Positions 1 through 13,600 of a DNA stretch of 64,000 bases are shown here, one piece after another. Every line of letters starts with the position of its first letter. The stretch's first letter is position 1. Position numbers and translations under genes: made by a program. The notes below the pieces were generated by a model that worked only from the letters and a program-made list of their open reading frames with translations, made no database searches and was not told the DNA's origin. The stretch is from Daphnia pulex (taxonomy: Eukaryota > Arthropoda > Branchiopoda > Diplostraca > Daphniidae). The stretch covers positions 8,345,482-8,409,481 of the forward strand of contig NC_060028.1 in the NCBI RefSeq assembly GCF_021134715.1. Reading direction: 5' to 3'.

Positions 1-509
1 ATGAATGAAAACGGGCTGAAAAGAAGAAGAGGCAAACGAATGTGGGGGCGGACTGTACATTATGTCATTGCGAACAAACAGATTATATCGGGTTGGGGGA
101 AAAAGAAAGATGAAGGTGCTGGTGGCTCTACAATACGCACTTGAATGAATATCTATTTATAAACGCTCTAGAATAGAGTGTAGTACGTGTGTTATACGTC
201 AATATAATTCCAAAAAAGAATAGCACGAAAAATGGGCGAATAATCAAAATCAACTGGGTATCACAATGCAGTCAAACAAGGATGTGCGCGTCTCTTTCCC
301 TCATCGTGTCAAACATTCTTCTCTTTCTTCTTCTTCTTTTGTTTGCATATTATTATTAGCTGACGATGATGATGTAACGATGATGAACAAAACGGTGATC
401 GATGACGTCGCTCGATCAAAAGACGCGCAGGTGGTGCACAACTGCATACACAAACTTGGTTCTTTTCTCTCATCATCTCTTCTCCACATCACTTTCTCTT
501 CGACTACAT

Positions 510-533
510 CACACACACACACACACACACACA
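510..533. repeat. (CA)n microsatellite
   Basis: About 12 perfect CA units are read directly. They produce spurious His/Thr-rich frames on both strands. Confidence 0.95.
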
Positions 534-590
534 AGAGATGAACATATGTCACAGTCTTGTTATCACATCCGCATTATGTCAACCCGGAAA

Positions 591-618
591 CACAACAACA
601 ACAACAACAACAACAACA
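591..618. repeat. (CAA)n microsatellite
   Basis: About nine CAA/ACA units in a row are read directly. Translated as coding it would give poly-Asn or poly-Gln, but no supported gene covers it. Confidence 0.95.
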
Positions 619-2005
619 CCACAAAAGACGAAAAAACGAATTTGAAAGCGCAAAAATTGGCGGTTTTTTCTCATTCACCCCCAGTCCCCAATCAATTTCG
701 AGTTGGGGGTGAGCAGGAAATAATTTGGCAGCGCAAAAATAAAAGTGAAGCAACGGACACGCACGTGTGGACAATCAATAAAGTCACAATAAGCCAAGAC
801 GAAATTGATCGATAATTGTTTCCAAGAAGAAATAAAAGAAAAGTAAAAAGGAAAGATTGGACATGATGATGATGGTCGGCGGCGATCTGATGGCAATATA
901 ACGACGTGCTGGTGAAATTATTTCTACAAGAAGAATAATAAGTGTATAGACAAATACGAGCAGCAGTAGCAGCAACAGTGTTGTTGGTAGATATTATTTA
1001 TAGCGATAGATGGGTAGATAGATGGATGGATAGAGGAGCTGGAATTATACAAAAGGAAAATTTATGCAGACGTCCTTGCCTGAAGCTGCGCTGGGCGAAA
1101 TTCGAATTTCAAATTGTCAGTTGCTGGACAAGAAGAAGAAGGCGAGGTTATTCCTCCCCCGGACTTGTTCTTCTTCTTTAACTGTGGACTGGAGAGATGC
1201 CCATCGTCAATTCATTATCATTTCCTTATTCGTCGCTCCTGCTGCTGCTGACGGGCTCCCATTCTCGTGTGTCGAAAACAACCAAAACGTATACCGTTCT
1301 TCTTCTTTTTGGGTTCCAAAATATCCAACTGGTTTTCTCTTCTGGTTTGTTGTCGTGATTTTTTTGGTCTCAAATTGTGTGTGGCTTTGATTGACGAGTT
1401 GATATTCTGATTTTTATTCTTATTAATATATTTCGACCAGCGCAGAACCAGTTCCTCTTCTTTTCTTTTCTTTTCTCTCGGCTGCTGGGGGGAGAGATGA
1501 TAGAGAAAAACTTAAAATAGAAATGAGAGGGGGGAAATCATTTCCAATTGGGGAAGGTGTCGCGGGCGAGAGGTGTCGACGACTTGCGTGTGTTGTTCGG
1601 GACGACGACAAAATCAGGAAAAAGAATCAAAATAGAAAATGCTGCTGCACTGACAACTCACAACATTTTCGGGTGTTGCATTTTTTGAAAAAAGAAAGTT
1701 TAACGGGTCACGTCATTGCCGGCGAAACAGAGGGATAAAACAGGTTCGGTTGCTATGTACACAAAATCTGGATTGAATTTGAGGGGGGAATTGAAAAATA
1801 AAGAAGAAGAAGAAGAAGAGTGTGTCGTGGAAATAGATATTAGATATAATAAACTCAACTGCGCTCCTATAAATTCATCCTTGATGGCTGGAAGGACGTA
1901 ACAGTCAATCATTTCGTTCAAATGAAACAAGTCCTTCCTTCTACCTTTTTATTTATTTTCCGGCTGGCTGGACGGACGGCCGGAAGCTGGAGCTATTTCT
2001 CTTTT

Positions 2006-4482
2006 TTAAGAGCAGCCGCATCGATCGACGACCATGCCGGGCAAATTGCCGTGAATGATGTTAAACTCGTTGTCAAAGTAGAGCATGGAGATGGGCGACA
2101 TTTTGCGTGGGGCGCAGCACGGGCCGGCCGTGCCCGCCGGATTGGCTTGTTGCACGATGTGCGTGTGCGGATACTTTTGCAAAAAGACGTAGGGACACTC
2201 GCCCGAGCAATAATTGGCCTCGTACTTTTTGGGGGCGATGATCCAGTCCCAGCCGAACTCGACAAAGTCAACCGTCAACGGGTAGCGGCAGCAGCGCGTC
2301 TCCGACGACGTCTCGTCGCAGTTCAATCCGATCGTCCGTTTGGTCCGCTGCTTACGCCCGTCTGTCGTCACCACCTCCACAAACGGCATCTAATATCAAA
2401 TCAAATTATAAAAATATTAGACTTATTAATTATCAATTTTAGACTGATTAATTACCAGGGCTCCGTCAGCGTGGAGGTGATCGTTGACGATAAACGGGAC
2501 GGGCTTGCCAGCGCTGGAAGGCGACGGTTGCGGCGGCGGAGTGGACGGGCCACCGACGGTAAAGGACGGCGGAGGTCCGTGGTCGCCATGGACGGCGTGG
2601 ACGACCAAGCCCAGATTGTCTTCCGGCCACCGGAACCAATCGGCTACGACTTTGCGGACCTCGAACGAGACCCATCCGCCGCTCTGCTGTTGTTGGTTGT
2701 TGTTGTTGTTGTGTTTGCCGGAGGCGGGTACCTTGTCGACGAGTTCCAGGAGCGGCGGTAAAGCGACGCGGGTCATGCGGACGGGATTGAGGACGGGCGA
2801 CTCACCGTCGGGAACGCGGACAACTTTGTAAATGTAAATCCAGACGGTGCTGGCGTTATTGGCTGCGCTGGCCGTTTTGCTGATGACCTGGGCCTGTTGG
2901 TGGTGATGGCTGTTGCTGCTGCCGGGTGACTGGACGATGGGCTGCGACGATGGCGACGTGCCGGGCAACTGATTCTGAATGTAGAGCCACAGGTGGGCTT
3001 TGTCGACTTTGCTGCTGCGCGTCACCTTGTCGGAGAATTTAAAGTAAATCGACTCCATGCCTTTGGTAGTTGTCGACTCGGTCCGCTTCAGGGCCTGTCT
3101 CACGTGCGGCACTGCAACCCAACCGGCCGGTCAAATAGAAACAAAACGACAACAACAAATTGATTAGATCAGTAGTGGCACGTGACTGGATGGACGGATG
3201 GATGGATGGAGCCACCCAAATGACGTCACACCGGGGGATTAGGTTTACTATTTTTAAATCATAAATAATAAATAGCGGCGACAGGAATTGCATTGGCCAA
3301 GGTCTATGGCGATGGCCGATAGAATTGCGTTCGACCGATGATGGAAGGACGAGACGAAAATCTAAAAATAAACTCCCAAATCCTATTCGATATAACGTCG
3401 ATTGATGTTGTCGATTGGCCATTTCCTCGTTACGTGACTGTGCGGCTATAGGCGGAAATCTACCCATCGGCCTCTCTATAACATTTGACCGATGAGATCC
3501 CATCCGTCATTTTGATTGCACAACATTTTCCCATTTCGATTGTGGCCAACCCCGTGACTTATCCCCACCACTTTCGCATTGAACATGGCAACAGCCTGAC
3601 CGAATAGAAATGAAAATGGATGAATGAAATTTCAATAAAACTTACGGTGCTGGGAGAAGGCGATGACCTTTTCGGTGCGGGCGTGAAAATCGTCTTCCTC
3701 CTCGTCGTAAACGGGTCCCGTTTGAAAGGCCTGGTCGCTCTGCTGGTGGTGGTGGTGGCCGCCGTTGTGGTGGCCGCCGCTGCCACGGCCGTGACCACCC
3801 GCCGGCGGGGCATCGCCCTGCATCCCGTAGAGATCCAGGAGGTGATCCAGCGGCGGGATGCGCGGCGGAAGACGGCCCGTCATGTTGGGCGCCCGCTGCA
3901 TGCCCAGTTTGCTCAGGATCTGATCCTTGATGACTTCCAAGTTGCGGCGGCGCAACTCCTCGCGCTGGATGCACGACGTGCAATTGGACGGGATGTAGGA
4001 GCCCGGCTCGGGCAGGAGGCCCATCAAAGGGCCGGACGATGACGATGATCCGCCAGTGCCGGAAGACAAGGAGCCATCAGCATGGCTGCTGGCGTCGTTG
4101 ACGAAATTATTGTGGCGTCGGAATTGTCTTCATTCTCGTAATCCATCCCGTCGCCGGCCGCTTCCGGATAGTCTGTGGTTGTCGTGCTGGACGGCGTCGG
4201 CTGCTGTCGATCGGTGAGGTGGTGCTGGTGTCGATGCGGATGTTGTTGGTTGTACTTTTGGTCGTTGTAATTCAAATTCTTGTTGAGGTTGTAGCTGGAC
4301 GGATAAGATCCGGCCGATGTTTGGTGGTGGTGCAGTTGGGCGGCTGCCACTTGCTCCGGCCAGCAAACACCCATCAACACCACGACGACAATGGTGGCCA
4401 ACATGTTGTTGTTGTTGGTGTTGTTGGCAGTGATGCTGGACCGACGATCTCGGCTGCTGCCCGTCGACACTTTGCAAAGCAT
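2006..4482 (-). CDS. myo: Myoglianin / GDF8-GDF11-type TGF-beta ligand
   Basis: This is a secreted TGF-beta ligand precursor that would signal through activin-type receptors and Smad2/3. Exons on the minus strand: 4482-3646 (donor GTAAG), 3111-2456 and 2389-2006, stop TAA. The last exon has a furin site RTKR followed by a mature domain with the GDF8/11 signatures [36 protein letters not shown] and the terminal VVDRCGC. The prodomain carries NCTSC, the helix motif [12 protein letters not shown] and EKVIAFSQH, as in myostatin prodomains. A hydrophobic signal segment [13 protein letters not shown] starts at a second in-frame Met (codon at 4404), which may be the real start. Between about 4130 and 4024 the reading frame must change (one base missing or two extra), and no consistent GT-AG intron explains it. 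The corrected length is about 625 aa. Family identity is very secure; the exact 5' coding structure is not. Confidence 0.93.
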
Positions 4483-4983
4483 TTCGGCCGCGGCGGAATT
4501 CTATTGGACAAGAAGGGGAAGACGATCAAGTTGATGTAGGTCAAATCAACGACGGCCAACGGCGACACTTTGGATAGAAACGCGGAATCAAACGGGTCAA
4601 TTAGCGACGGACAGGATATGAAACGTTTAGTCGTTGGAAATGACTGGGCGGTGGATGCAAGTCGACACCGGCGGGTGCGATTTGACCAAAGGGAATCAAA
4701 AGAATCAGAAATGAATGATTCAAAACGTGTGAGTGTCTGATGGGTGGGGAGAGAATTTGATGGGTGCAGCACTTTAGGGACCGTTGTGACTCTTAATTTC
4801 GCCCAGTTATCGATCGGTGACGGCCAAAAAAGGGTCGAAAGAGAATTTCTTTTTGTCTAATTAAAGTCAATTTAAAGTCAAAATTCAAATGATGGAAAGG
4901 GGGGAAAAAGGAGAGGAGAGACTGGCGTCTGCAACTCGACCGATTCAAGAGTGGACTGGTCGACTGTCCGTCTCTCGCCGTCA

Positions 4984-4991
4984 CTTATATA
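4984..4991 (-). promoter_or_regulatory. Candidate TATA box for the myoglianin-type gene
   Basis: TATATAAG lies on the minus strand. About 27-35 nt downstream there are initiator-like ACAGTC and CCAGTC sequences, near 4964 and 4956. This would give a 5' UTR of about 480 nt before the ATG at 4482. The spacing is right for an arthropod core promoter, but this is prediction only. Confidence 0.45.
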
Positions 4992-6606
4992 CAGCAGCAG
5001 CAGCAGGAGCACGCCCGTAGCCCAGCCAGCAGCACCCAGCACACGACGACTACTACTACTACAACTACCGCCAGCGCTGCCCACCACCACCACCGGCAAC
5101 AGCAGCAGCAGACATGGCAACACTAAAGGATGACTATTGGCCGCGGCCCTGCCGCTCGGCGCTAGACATGATTCACTTTTCAAAGAGCACAGCTATATGC
5201 TCACAATGTAAAACGAATGAACTTGGAATTATTATTACACAGGAGCAAGAGCAGCAGGAGCAGTAGGAGCGAGAGTAGTAAAGAGACTATGAGAGTAGAG
5301 AAAAAAGACTAAATTAGAGAAAATGGGCAGCAGCAGCAGACAAGTCTGGTGCTCAATACACCAGGGGGGGAAGGAGGCTAATATTTTAGTAGGTACCAGC
5401 AAATTCCCGTCTGTGCCCTGCCCACGCCCAGCCGACGCCCACACAATCCCCCCAGCCACTTTTTATTTTTTTCCTCTTTGACAGGAGGCCCCGAAAAACC
5501 TTTTAAACTATTTTCTTATTCCTTTTATTTTTATTTCTTCATCTTCTTCTTAGCTGCCTTTTGGGTTATTGGCTCTTGAGTTTTTCTCTTCTCTTTTCCA
5601 GTGTCCGACTTTGATGTCCAGACAAGATCCACGTCCAGTCACTTTTTTTTCCGTGGAAAAAGGCAACGGCCAGCACCAGCACATTGGCGGATGAGAATGG
5701 ACGGAAATGTCGTCGTCTTATCAGGCGACGACGCCCACGCCTCTTGATTCCAGTCACGCAAAAATATTCCACCGAGTCTTTCATTCATTCCGTGAATAAC
5801 TCGGCAATAATCAAATGTTTGGATCTATTTTTAATTTGGTTTGTTTTTTTATTATTATTATTGGACGGGTGAGGGGGCTAAAGGTCAAACAACTCGATTG
5901 ATGCGTGTGCGATCAATCGACGGCCCACGTGAATGACAGATTTTCCAGGGAAATGGCAATCAAGTCGTTGGCTGGCCGATTCGGCGAACATCACGTGCTG
6001 TTAGGCCTAATCATCTGAACTAGATCTACGAATTCGGCTAATCAATTGTCGTCGTCAACTATTTGTTGTCGTCCCGATTCGATTATTCCGCCCAGCGTTA
6101 ATATTTCCCCCCCCTAGCGATTGAATTTATTGAATTGCTGGAATTCCTGGCCGATGTGTTGTTGACGTACCACCACGTTCCATAGATTAGATATTTAACG
6201 ACGACACGATTCTTTTCTTCTTCTTCTCTTTCACTCATCCAATGGGCATTGAGCACGTGGGCAGACATGGACTTGAAGAGTAGGAAAAGTTGAGCTGGGC
6301 CTCATTGGCCTTTTCTCTCTTATCGCGCAAGTGTCTTTGGCCTCCCAGTTGATCTCCTGTACACAGACACTCGATCGCCGGCCCTCTTCTCCAGGCTTCT
6401 TCTATATTCTATATGGTACATGTGTACATGGGTTATATAGTACACTCAGCTCAGCCCTGCTCACTGTTGGATGGCGATGTGTGTCAGCAACAGCAGCAAT
6501 GTGTCAAAAGAAGAAGAAGAAAACATGTGGAGATAAGATTAGATGATGATTATTATTGGGGGATTTGGGATGCTGCTGCTGTTGCTCTACTACCGCCACT
6601 GCACGT

Positions 6607-6623
6607 GGCCGGCCGGCCGGCCG
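6607..6623. repeat. (GGCC)n tract
   Basis: Four consecutive GGCC units form a perfect self-complementary GC tract in otherwise mixed DNA. Read directly; no gene is associated. Confidence 0.9.
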
Positions 6624-7266
6624 ACTCGGACCAGTGCTGCTCATCTTCTCGCTCGATTCGGGAATGGTCACGTATCGGGTCGATTAGTTAGGCTTTGGGT
6701 CCTGATGATGCTCGATTAATAATCTCATCATCGTTCGGTCATTGGAAACTCCTGCAGATTGGCAGACTGGTGAGTTTTCCATTTCATTTTCCTCGGCCAT
6801 TATGGCCATCGTCATTCGTCATATTGGCACAGTGGAATGAACTTTATTACCAACAGCAAATCATGTCGACCCCAATGTTGTTTGTTGTTGCCGTTGTTGA
6901 TGCTTGACGGGCATGTGCAGTCGTAGGCCGCGGCCTGGTCGAACCCTGCCAGACAACGATGGCACTATGGCACTGGCCAGGGACTATACAGACGCAAATG
7001 ACGCGATAACCGCGACACTCTAAAACGGCGACTCTCTCATTGGTTATTACCCTGGCACAATTTACAGCCTAATGTATGACATGTTGTTGTTCTAATCAGT
7101 TGTTGTGTTGTAGCATTACAACAACATATTGGCCCACCCGCCCCCCGTTCCGAAGAAAAAAGAAACGGACGACATTTGAAACCGACGACAACGACGACCA
7201 CCACCTGTTATTAACTGGGCGATGCGAAATCGGAGCGTTTCCTCCTCTATCGGCTACTGGCTCGAT

Positions 7267-7286
7267 ATGGATGGATGGATGGATGG
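7267..7286. repeat. (GGAT)n microsatellite
   Basis: About five tandem GGAT units are read directly. The same tetranucleotide recurs near 3188-3212 (inside an intron of the myoglianin-type gene) and near 10183-10201. Confidence 0.9.
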
Positions 7287-10200
7287 GAGTATAGAATAGA
7301 GTCGAGTATGGCCAATGTGTAGTAGTCGTATCAATGGCCAGTATATGGCTGTTTGGCATCACATCTCAAAAAGCAAAGTGTAGACGGACAGCCAATATTC
7401 GTCGAGTCAGCACGACATTCTAGACGGAATTTTAAGCTCTAGCAGACAGGCACAGCGAGACAAAAATGAGACATAACCACTACCAGGAGCAGCAGCAGCT
7501 TGGGCGATCAAATTCCCCTATAGATGTATTATACCAGGCAGACAGACAGACAGCCTGCATGAAATGATCGTCATCGCCTCTATTGTCTAAGATAAGGGCG
7601 ACGAGGGGGCGACGAATTAGCATCTGATAATAAACGCGTGTGTCATCATCACGGCCGACATCAATTGCCGTGGGAGGACGAGGAGGGGGGAGTCACGTCT
7701 CCCCCCATCCCAGTCCCAGTCGGGCGTGGCCCGTCCGAATAAGAAATGGAAAACAAAGAATCAACGGAATCAACAAAAAAGACACGACCTACCCTGATGC
7801 TGCAGCTGCTGCAATGGCTCCTCCTGATGTTTCGATCCTCCTCGATCCTGATGGGTTTATTCTTCGCTGCTGGCCTTTATTTCCTGTTTGGTATTGGGAC
7901 CACGTCGTCACAACGGCGGCGGGACAGGCCGCAAACAGGACGGAAACAAGTACGGACGACCATATGGATATAGGGCAGCGCAGACACACTGAGATGGGGG
8001 TTGTTCAGTTGTTTAATAACAATAATAATAATTGGACTTCATTTGACTCAATTGGCGCACAGCAAATGGTTTGACACCAATGGGGTAATGCGTGGGGCTA
8101 GTCGAAATGGAACGCCGTGCTGGATGGAATCAGAACAAAAGGGAAAATGGATGAACTTGGCTGGATTTAAACGGACCACGCCGATGAGCTGCAACCCAAA
8201 AATATCAAACACGCACACACGGGAAAAAAAGTTGGTGAAAGTCAAAGAATCGAAAGTCACTCTGGCTAGGTGCTGTTTGCGTTATATTTCCATCCAAAAA
8301 ACAAAAACGTTTCAAATGTCTCAATCAAATGTGTTACTCTGGCTAAATGCTACTCAACAACAAATCGTCAGCCTGGATAATAAAACAACCAAAAGAGAAA
8401 TGAGGGACACTGGCGAGTTGTCGCAAAAACAGGGAAAAATTGTGGCAATAACAATAGGGTTTTTTGCGGGTTATTCAATTTGTGATAATGTGTCTAAAAT
8501 TGTCTCTGATTATTATTATTATTGGGTGGTGTGGTGAAATCAAAGCTTGGCCGTCGAGCGTCCGTCCGTTCCTTCCACCAGCCAATTTCCAGACCAACTA
8601 AATTGTTTCGGCCAGACAACACTTGCCTATAGCTGCCCGGCTGCGCTACCCTATAGTCTCTAGTCTATTCCACTGTTGCTGGTGGCTCATCATCAACCCC
8701 CTATACTAGAGTAATACTGGGGCGGCCGTTGTAGGTATCACCGAGTCTTATCCAGCCTCCTCCTTCTTCTTCTCTTGGGCTGGGGCTGGCCAGCAGCTAA
8801 TAAGAGCCGCTCGTAAAGTGGCGATGATGAAACAACCTATTACGACTGGACGCTGTTGGGCTGCTGTTGGGCTGCTGGAGGAAATTGTTGGTTCTATTTT
8901 TGGTTCTATTTTTGGTAACCCATCGAGGACCAACGGCGCGTTTTATGTTGGCGGGTCTGGCCGGAGACGACGACGGTGCGTATAGATAGTAGATAGTAGT
9001 AGTGGTAGAGCACACAGGTATTCCCTCGCAGCGAGGGGTCAAATTAGAAAAAGAAAAAAGATAATCAAAATAAGCAGGAAGAAGAAGAAGAATATGCTGC
9101 TGGGAAGATAGTCGAGAGAGAAAGCCATGAGCGCCCCCTTTTTTGTTCTTCTTCTTTGGTTTGGTTGTCTTTTATCTCTCCTTATCTTATCTTATCTTAT
9201 ATTGGATTGTATATTCTTTTATATGTGTATTCAGACTGCTGCTGGGTATCTCTCTCGTCAGCTCTATAGTCGATGTGGCGTGTGTGTGCCGTATAGCCTT
9301 TGTCTGTTTGCCCTTGTTGTTGTTGTTTAGAGACAGTAGGAGCAAGTTCTTCTTCTTCTTGTGGGCTAGCAGCAGCAGCAGTTGACAGTAATAATAATAG
9401 AAGAAAAAAAGGCCATCGTCGCCATGGTAGTCCACCAATGGTAAGATGAGCTAGGAGAGGCGCCCAACAACCTACCCAAAAGACTATCGCATAGACCTCA
9501 AGGAGAATGAACCAGCAGCTAGCATACAAAGAAGAACAAGAAGAAGGTCCTCCTACTGCTGTTGCTGCTGCTGTTGCTGGGTCATTTAAAGGTCATCACC
9601 TGTGTGTGCCGTGTGCCCGTCTCTCTCTACAACATATACAGGCCACCACCACAGATAGTCTAGTCTCCTGCTCACGGGCCTATTCTATTTTTCTCGACAT
9701 TTTCCGACGGCCGCCCTTGGATAGAATTCGGCCGTCAGATGACATCCGCGTCATGACGTAATAATACGCAATAAATCGGAAGGCGCAATCAATTGCGTCA
9801 GTAATTGATAATATCGACCATCTATCGACTTGATTTGGATCAGCAGGAGAATAACATGAACTACACACGACGGTGGCGACGGGCTATAATGTGGCCGGCC
9901 CTCCGGTCGGAATAAGGTGAAAGATATACGGACGAGAAAATGATGATGATTACCTTGGCGGATGACGGATGAAGAGGCTACAGGCGATCAGCACACTCAT
10001 CGGGAAATAATGCCTAAAACATTGTCTATGGCAGACAATGTCTGATGTTGTGGTTGTCTGAAAGGCCTTGCGTGTTGTTGTTGTTGTTGCCTCGGTCAAT
10101 AATTCCCGGCACTGGTCGTACAAACTGAGTATAGCTGCTGATGGCACCGGTATCATCAACACAAGATAGTTCTATCTGCTGCTGGATGGATGGATGGATG

Positions 10201-10589
10201 GCGACTACATATATATACGGCATCAGTCGGCCGACCGGTCGGCGCGTACAGCAACAAGTCATCATGCACCACCACCATGAGAAGAAAATATCCAAGGAAT
10301 AAGATTGGCTGCTGGCATGGCAGCAGCCAATGATGGAAGACGATTCTCTTTTCTTATTTTTCCCTTTTTTGTTTTTTGTTTCCCCAGCAACGTCACCACC
10401 ACCAACGTTTTGTGCTGCGCTTGTTGCCAAGGGAAAATGTAGAGGCGACCAACTCGACTCTATACGGTCGCTCTTCTCCCATCAGCAACCAGTTTGCCCA
10501 TCCATCATCCACCCCCCATATCCCCTCTAGATCGAAATGAAAAGGCGCATCTCGAACGATGCCATCGCACACGCAATTGCAGCCTCTTG

Positions 10590-10617
10590 CAGCAGTAGCA
10601 GCAGCAGCAGCAGCAGC
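10590..10617. repeat. (AGC)n microsatellite
   Basis: About nine AGC units with one AGT interruption. Translated it gives poly-Ser; no gene is supported here. Confidence 0.9.
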
Positions 10618-13600
10618 TCAAACGGCCATCATCAAATGATCCAATCAAAGTTTATTCGTCTGATCTGGAGAGCGGACGTTATGCTGGGGCGAGGGATAGA
10701 AACGAGCATCCGCTATAGAGAGGCTGTGGCTGCTGCTGCTCATTGTCTGTCTATGTATAACACACACGAGAGTATAGGCTAGAGGCGTAGGCTGGGGCTA
10801 GACGGTGCACGCGCACCCCCAAGGCTATATCCTCCTAGCTCCCCTACATTTTGATCTCTTCTCTCTACTATGCACTTGGACATGTCAGGGCCGTTTCTCT
10901 CTCTCTACACAACAGCACATCTATATAGACGCACACAAGTATATAATCCGCGCAATTGCACGCACAGGGAATCCGGGCGATGTGATGAAAAAGCCTTGAA
11001 CCGAACCCCGAAATTCTGCCCTGATGATGAGACACACGGCCATCGCCGTCAGTTGGACGTGAGACAGAAAAGGGCGACGCGAAAAAATTTAGATCCCAGC
11101 AGAAAATCAATCAATCAGCAGAAAGAAAAAGAAAAGAAAAAGAAAAGAAACAAGTTTATGCCGAATTTGCATATGCGTTGCGTGGTTATATGTTGCGCTG
11201 GTTATATAAGAGTGGCAGCTGGCCTCCTATCCAGATTGCGTAAAAATTTGGACACGCGCGCGCACGACTACACATTTTTCTGATTCTCCAGTCAAGTCAA
11301 GTCATTTTGAGTGACGTCGCCTCGACCAATAATAACCGCTGAAACATAAAAATAAAATCGATGGGAATCAAAGATTATGTGGCACCTGTGTGCGGACTGG
11401 TCCGGGCTGGTCAACCTTGGCCAACAAAGGCCATCAGCAGCAGTGACTATATTATACCCCGAATGTTATTTTTATCCGCATTTTATTGTGTGTCGCCATT
11501 TCTGCTCTTTTTTTGTTGCCTCATTTGCATGATGATGATGATGGAGATATGCAGCGACTGTTGCTCTATTTTTAGCGACTGGCCATTTTTTTTCCATCCT
11601 CTTCTTGTCCGGTTGCTAAGCTGATGGATGGACTCTGGTCTTTGGTCCAGGGAAATCTGAATCATATTTCTCAAAAGGGCAGCAACTATGAGAAGAAACT
11701 AACAAAAAAGGGTCCTTCCTGGACGTTGCTCAACCAACTCTACACCAAATAAAAGAGCCTATATACTACGTATTGGGTTACACACATCAACTGCCGGCCG
11801 TTTGGGAAAGAAGGCCAAGGGTGATTTCGATTGCTGGACAGTTGACTAAGGTCAGTCCGTTGCTGCTGTGGTTTCAAACATGCTGCAGTTTACATCAAAC
11901 TGCTATACCAAGGGATGAATAAGAAAGTGTGGCAACTTGTCATCCGAATACAGAATGTAAACCAAGAGAGAGAGAGAAACGAGAGCGATTCATTTATTAG
12001 AATGGACCTGCTAGCTCTCTCTCTTTTGAAAAACACACCTGTCATATGCAAACACAATCTCCAGGTGTGGAAAAAAAGAGAGAGAGAGAGAAATGTTGTT
12101 CCTACCTGCGGATTTATTTATAGAATTACATTTTAGCAATTCGTGACAGCCCAAAAAGAAAACCCCCCACCTGTTGATCGAGTTGGCCAATCCAATTCCA
12201 GCCAATGTTTACTGGACCGTATTATTATAGGTTGACATTATATTTTTAACCGAGTTTTGCATCACTACACATATCATGTGGGAGAGAAAACCGCTTTGAT
12301 CGTTTTTGAGACGTTTGAATTTAAGCGGGGTCGATATTTTAAAATCATTTCAATCGATATCTTATTTTTATAATTGCAAGATTAATGTCGTCTGCTTTCG
12401 TTTTGGCGAGTTTCGAAAAAGATGAGAGGAGGATGACGAAGAATAAACGAAAAGAGCACTATTGTTCACGTGGCTGCACGAAAAATAACACGACACAATT
12501 AGAATTACCAAAATGTGGTCGTCGTGTAAACTTTAAAGTATCTCTTGATGGAATAGTTGAACATACACACTCCAATCACTCCATGCTGTCTAGCAGGTTT
12601 TTTTAATAAAACCAAGAATACAAATGGAATGATTATTATGGGAACTTAAAAAGAAGAGCCTGTTCTACAAATTTATGAAATGTAAGTTCTTGATTAGCAT
12701 TTATCATGGTAGCCCCTGTAGATGCACAGTTTGTTTGAGCACCGTATGTAACCTTTTCCTTTGTGCAAATTTCAGGCCTGAGCCAGTCGTCACATCATCA
12801 TATGCAAATTTTTCTTGTGCTGGTGATATTGACCAGCAACAATCTCACTATCATCGCTTGGGTAGAATGATTTTCGTTACTTTTATTACTAATAACCTGT
12901 AACCTGCCTTAGGTATTTTATTGTTGCATGACTTGCACAAACCCAGTGTGTTTACATGGAAACCTTCAATTCTCCTGTTTATTATACCAATTACGATTAC
13001 CCAGTGTCTCATTTTCAACTTTTCCTTATATTATACTTGTTAAGTTTCCTGTCAATATTTGACGTAACCCATTTAAAATTTTTTTCATGCAGATAAACAG
13101 CATGGCGTTCCATTGAAGGCACTTCCGGTGTCAATCGAGTTATAGGAATCTCTCTTCCTCCCCCTTTCTTCACATATCCCCCGTGACCTCGCGTGCATAT
13201 ATACGTGAATGAGCGTGGGTGTATCACGAGGACGCCAGACGTCCTTTATTTCCCTATTCCTCCTCCACTGGTGCAACCTTTTCAGCGGATGCAGCACGTG
13301 TGTGGAAGTCTGGCCGTACTTCCCAGACTGTAAGGTAGGAAACATTTATTTCCAATTTTCGCTTTTTTGACTATTTGAAGCCGTTGATTATAAATCAGAG
13401 TACGACTATTCCAGATACTCTAGGCGGGGCAACTCTTATCTCTTGCGGTGTTTTTATTTATCAGTCAGGGTTGAGGGTTCCTTCAATCATTGATTTGTAG
13501 AACGGCTGCAGAATGCATGTCAGGCCCAGTTTTGTAGGCTGACAACTTTGTCTGCGGATTTCAACAATATGTATTGAAGCAAAGTGCAACTGGAAAATTT

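Larger units (their letters stand above)
1..2005. other. Intergenic, no recognisable gene
   Basis: No open frame here resembles a known protein, and the longer frames are driven by simple repeats. The stretch holds a CA dinucleotide run near 510-533, a CAA trinucleotide run near 591-618, GAA-rich DNA near 1802-1820 and several polypyrimidine tracts. It lies downstream of the minus-strand myoglianin-type gene, so its 3' UTR and poly(A) site should fall just left of 2006. Confidence 0.6.

Noticed and set aside
1922..2761. 279-codon plus-strand ORF
   Set aside because: It is the antisense shadow of the myoglianin-type exons, which carry the conserved protein on the minus strand.
12385..12606. 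ORF with HYCSRGCTKNN, faintly like a THAP zinc finger start
   Set aside because: It lacks the rest of the THAP pattern (second Cys/His pair, AVPTIF-like end), is short and sits in AT-rich DNA; I could not support a gene.
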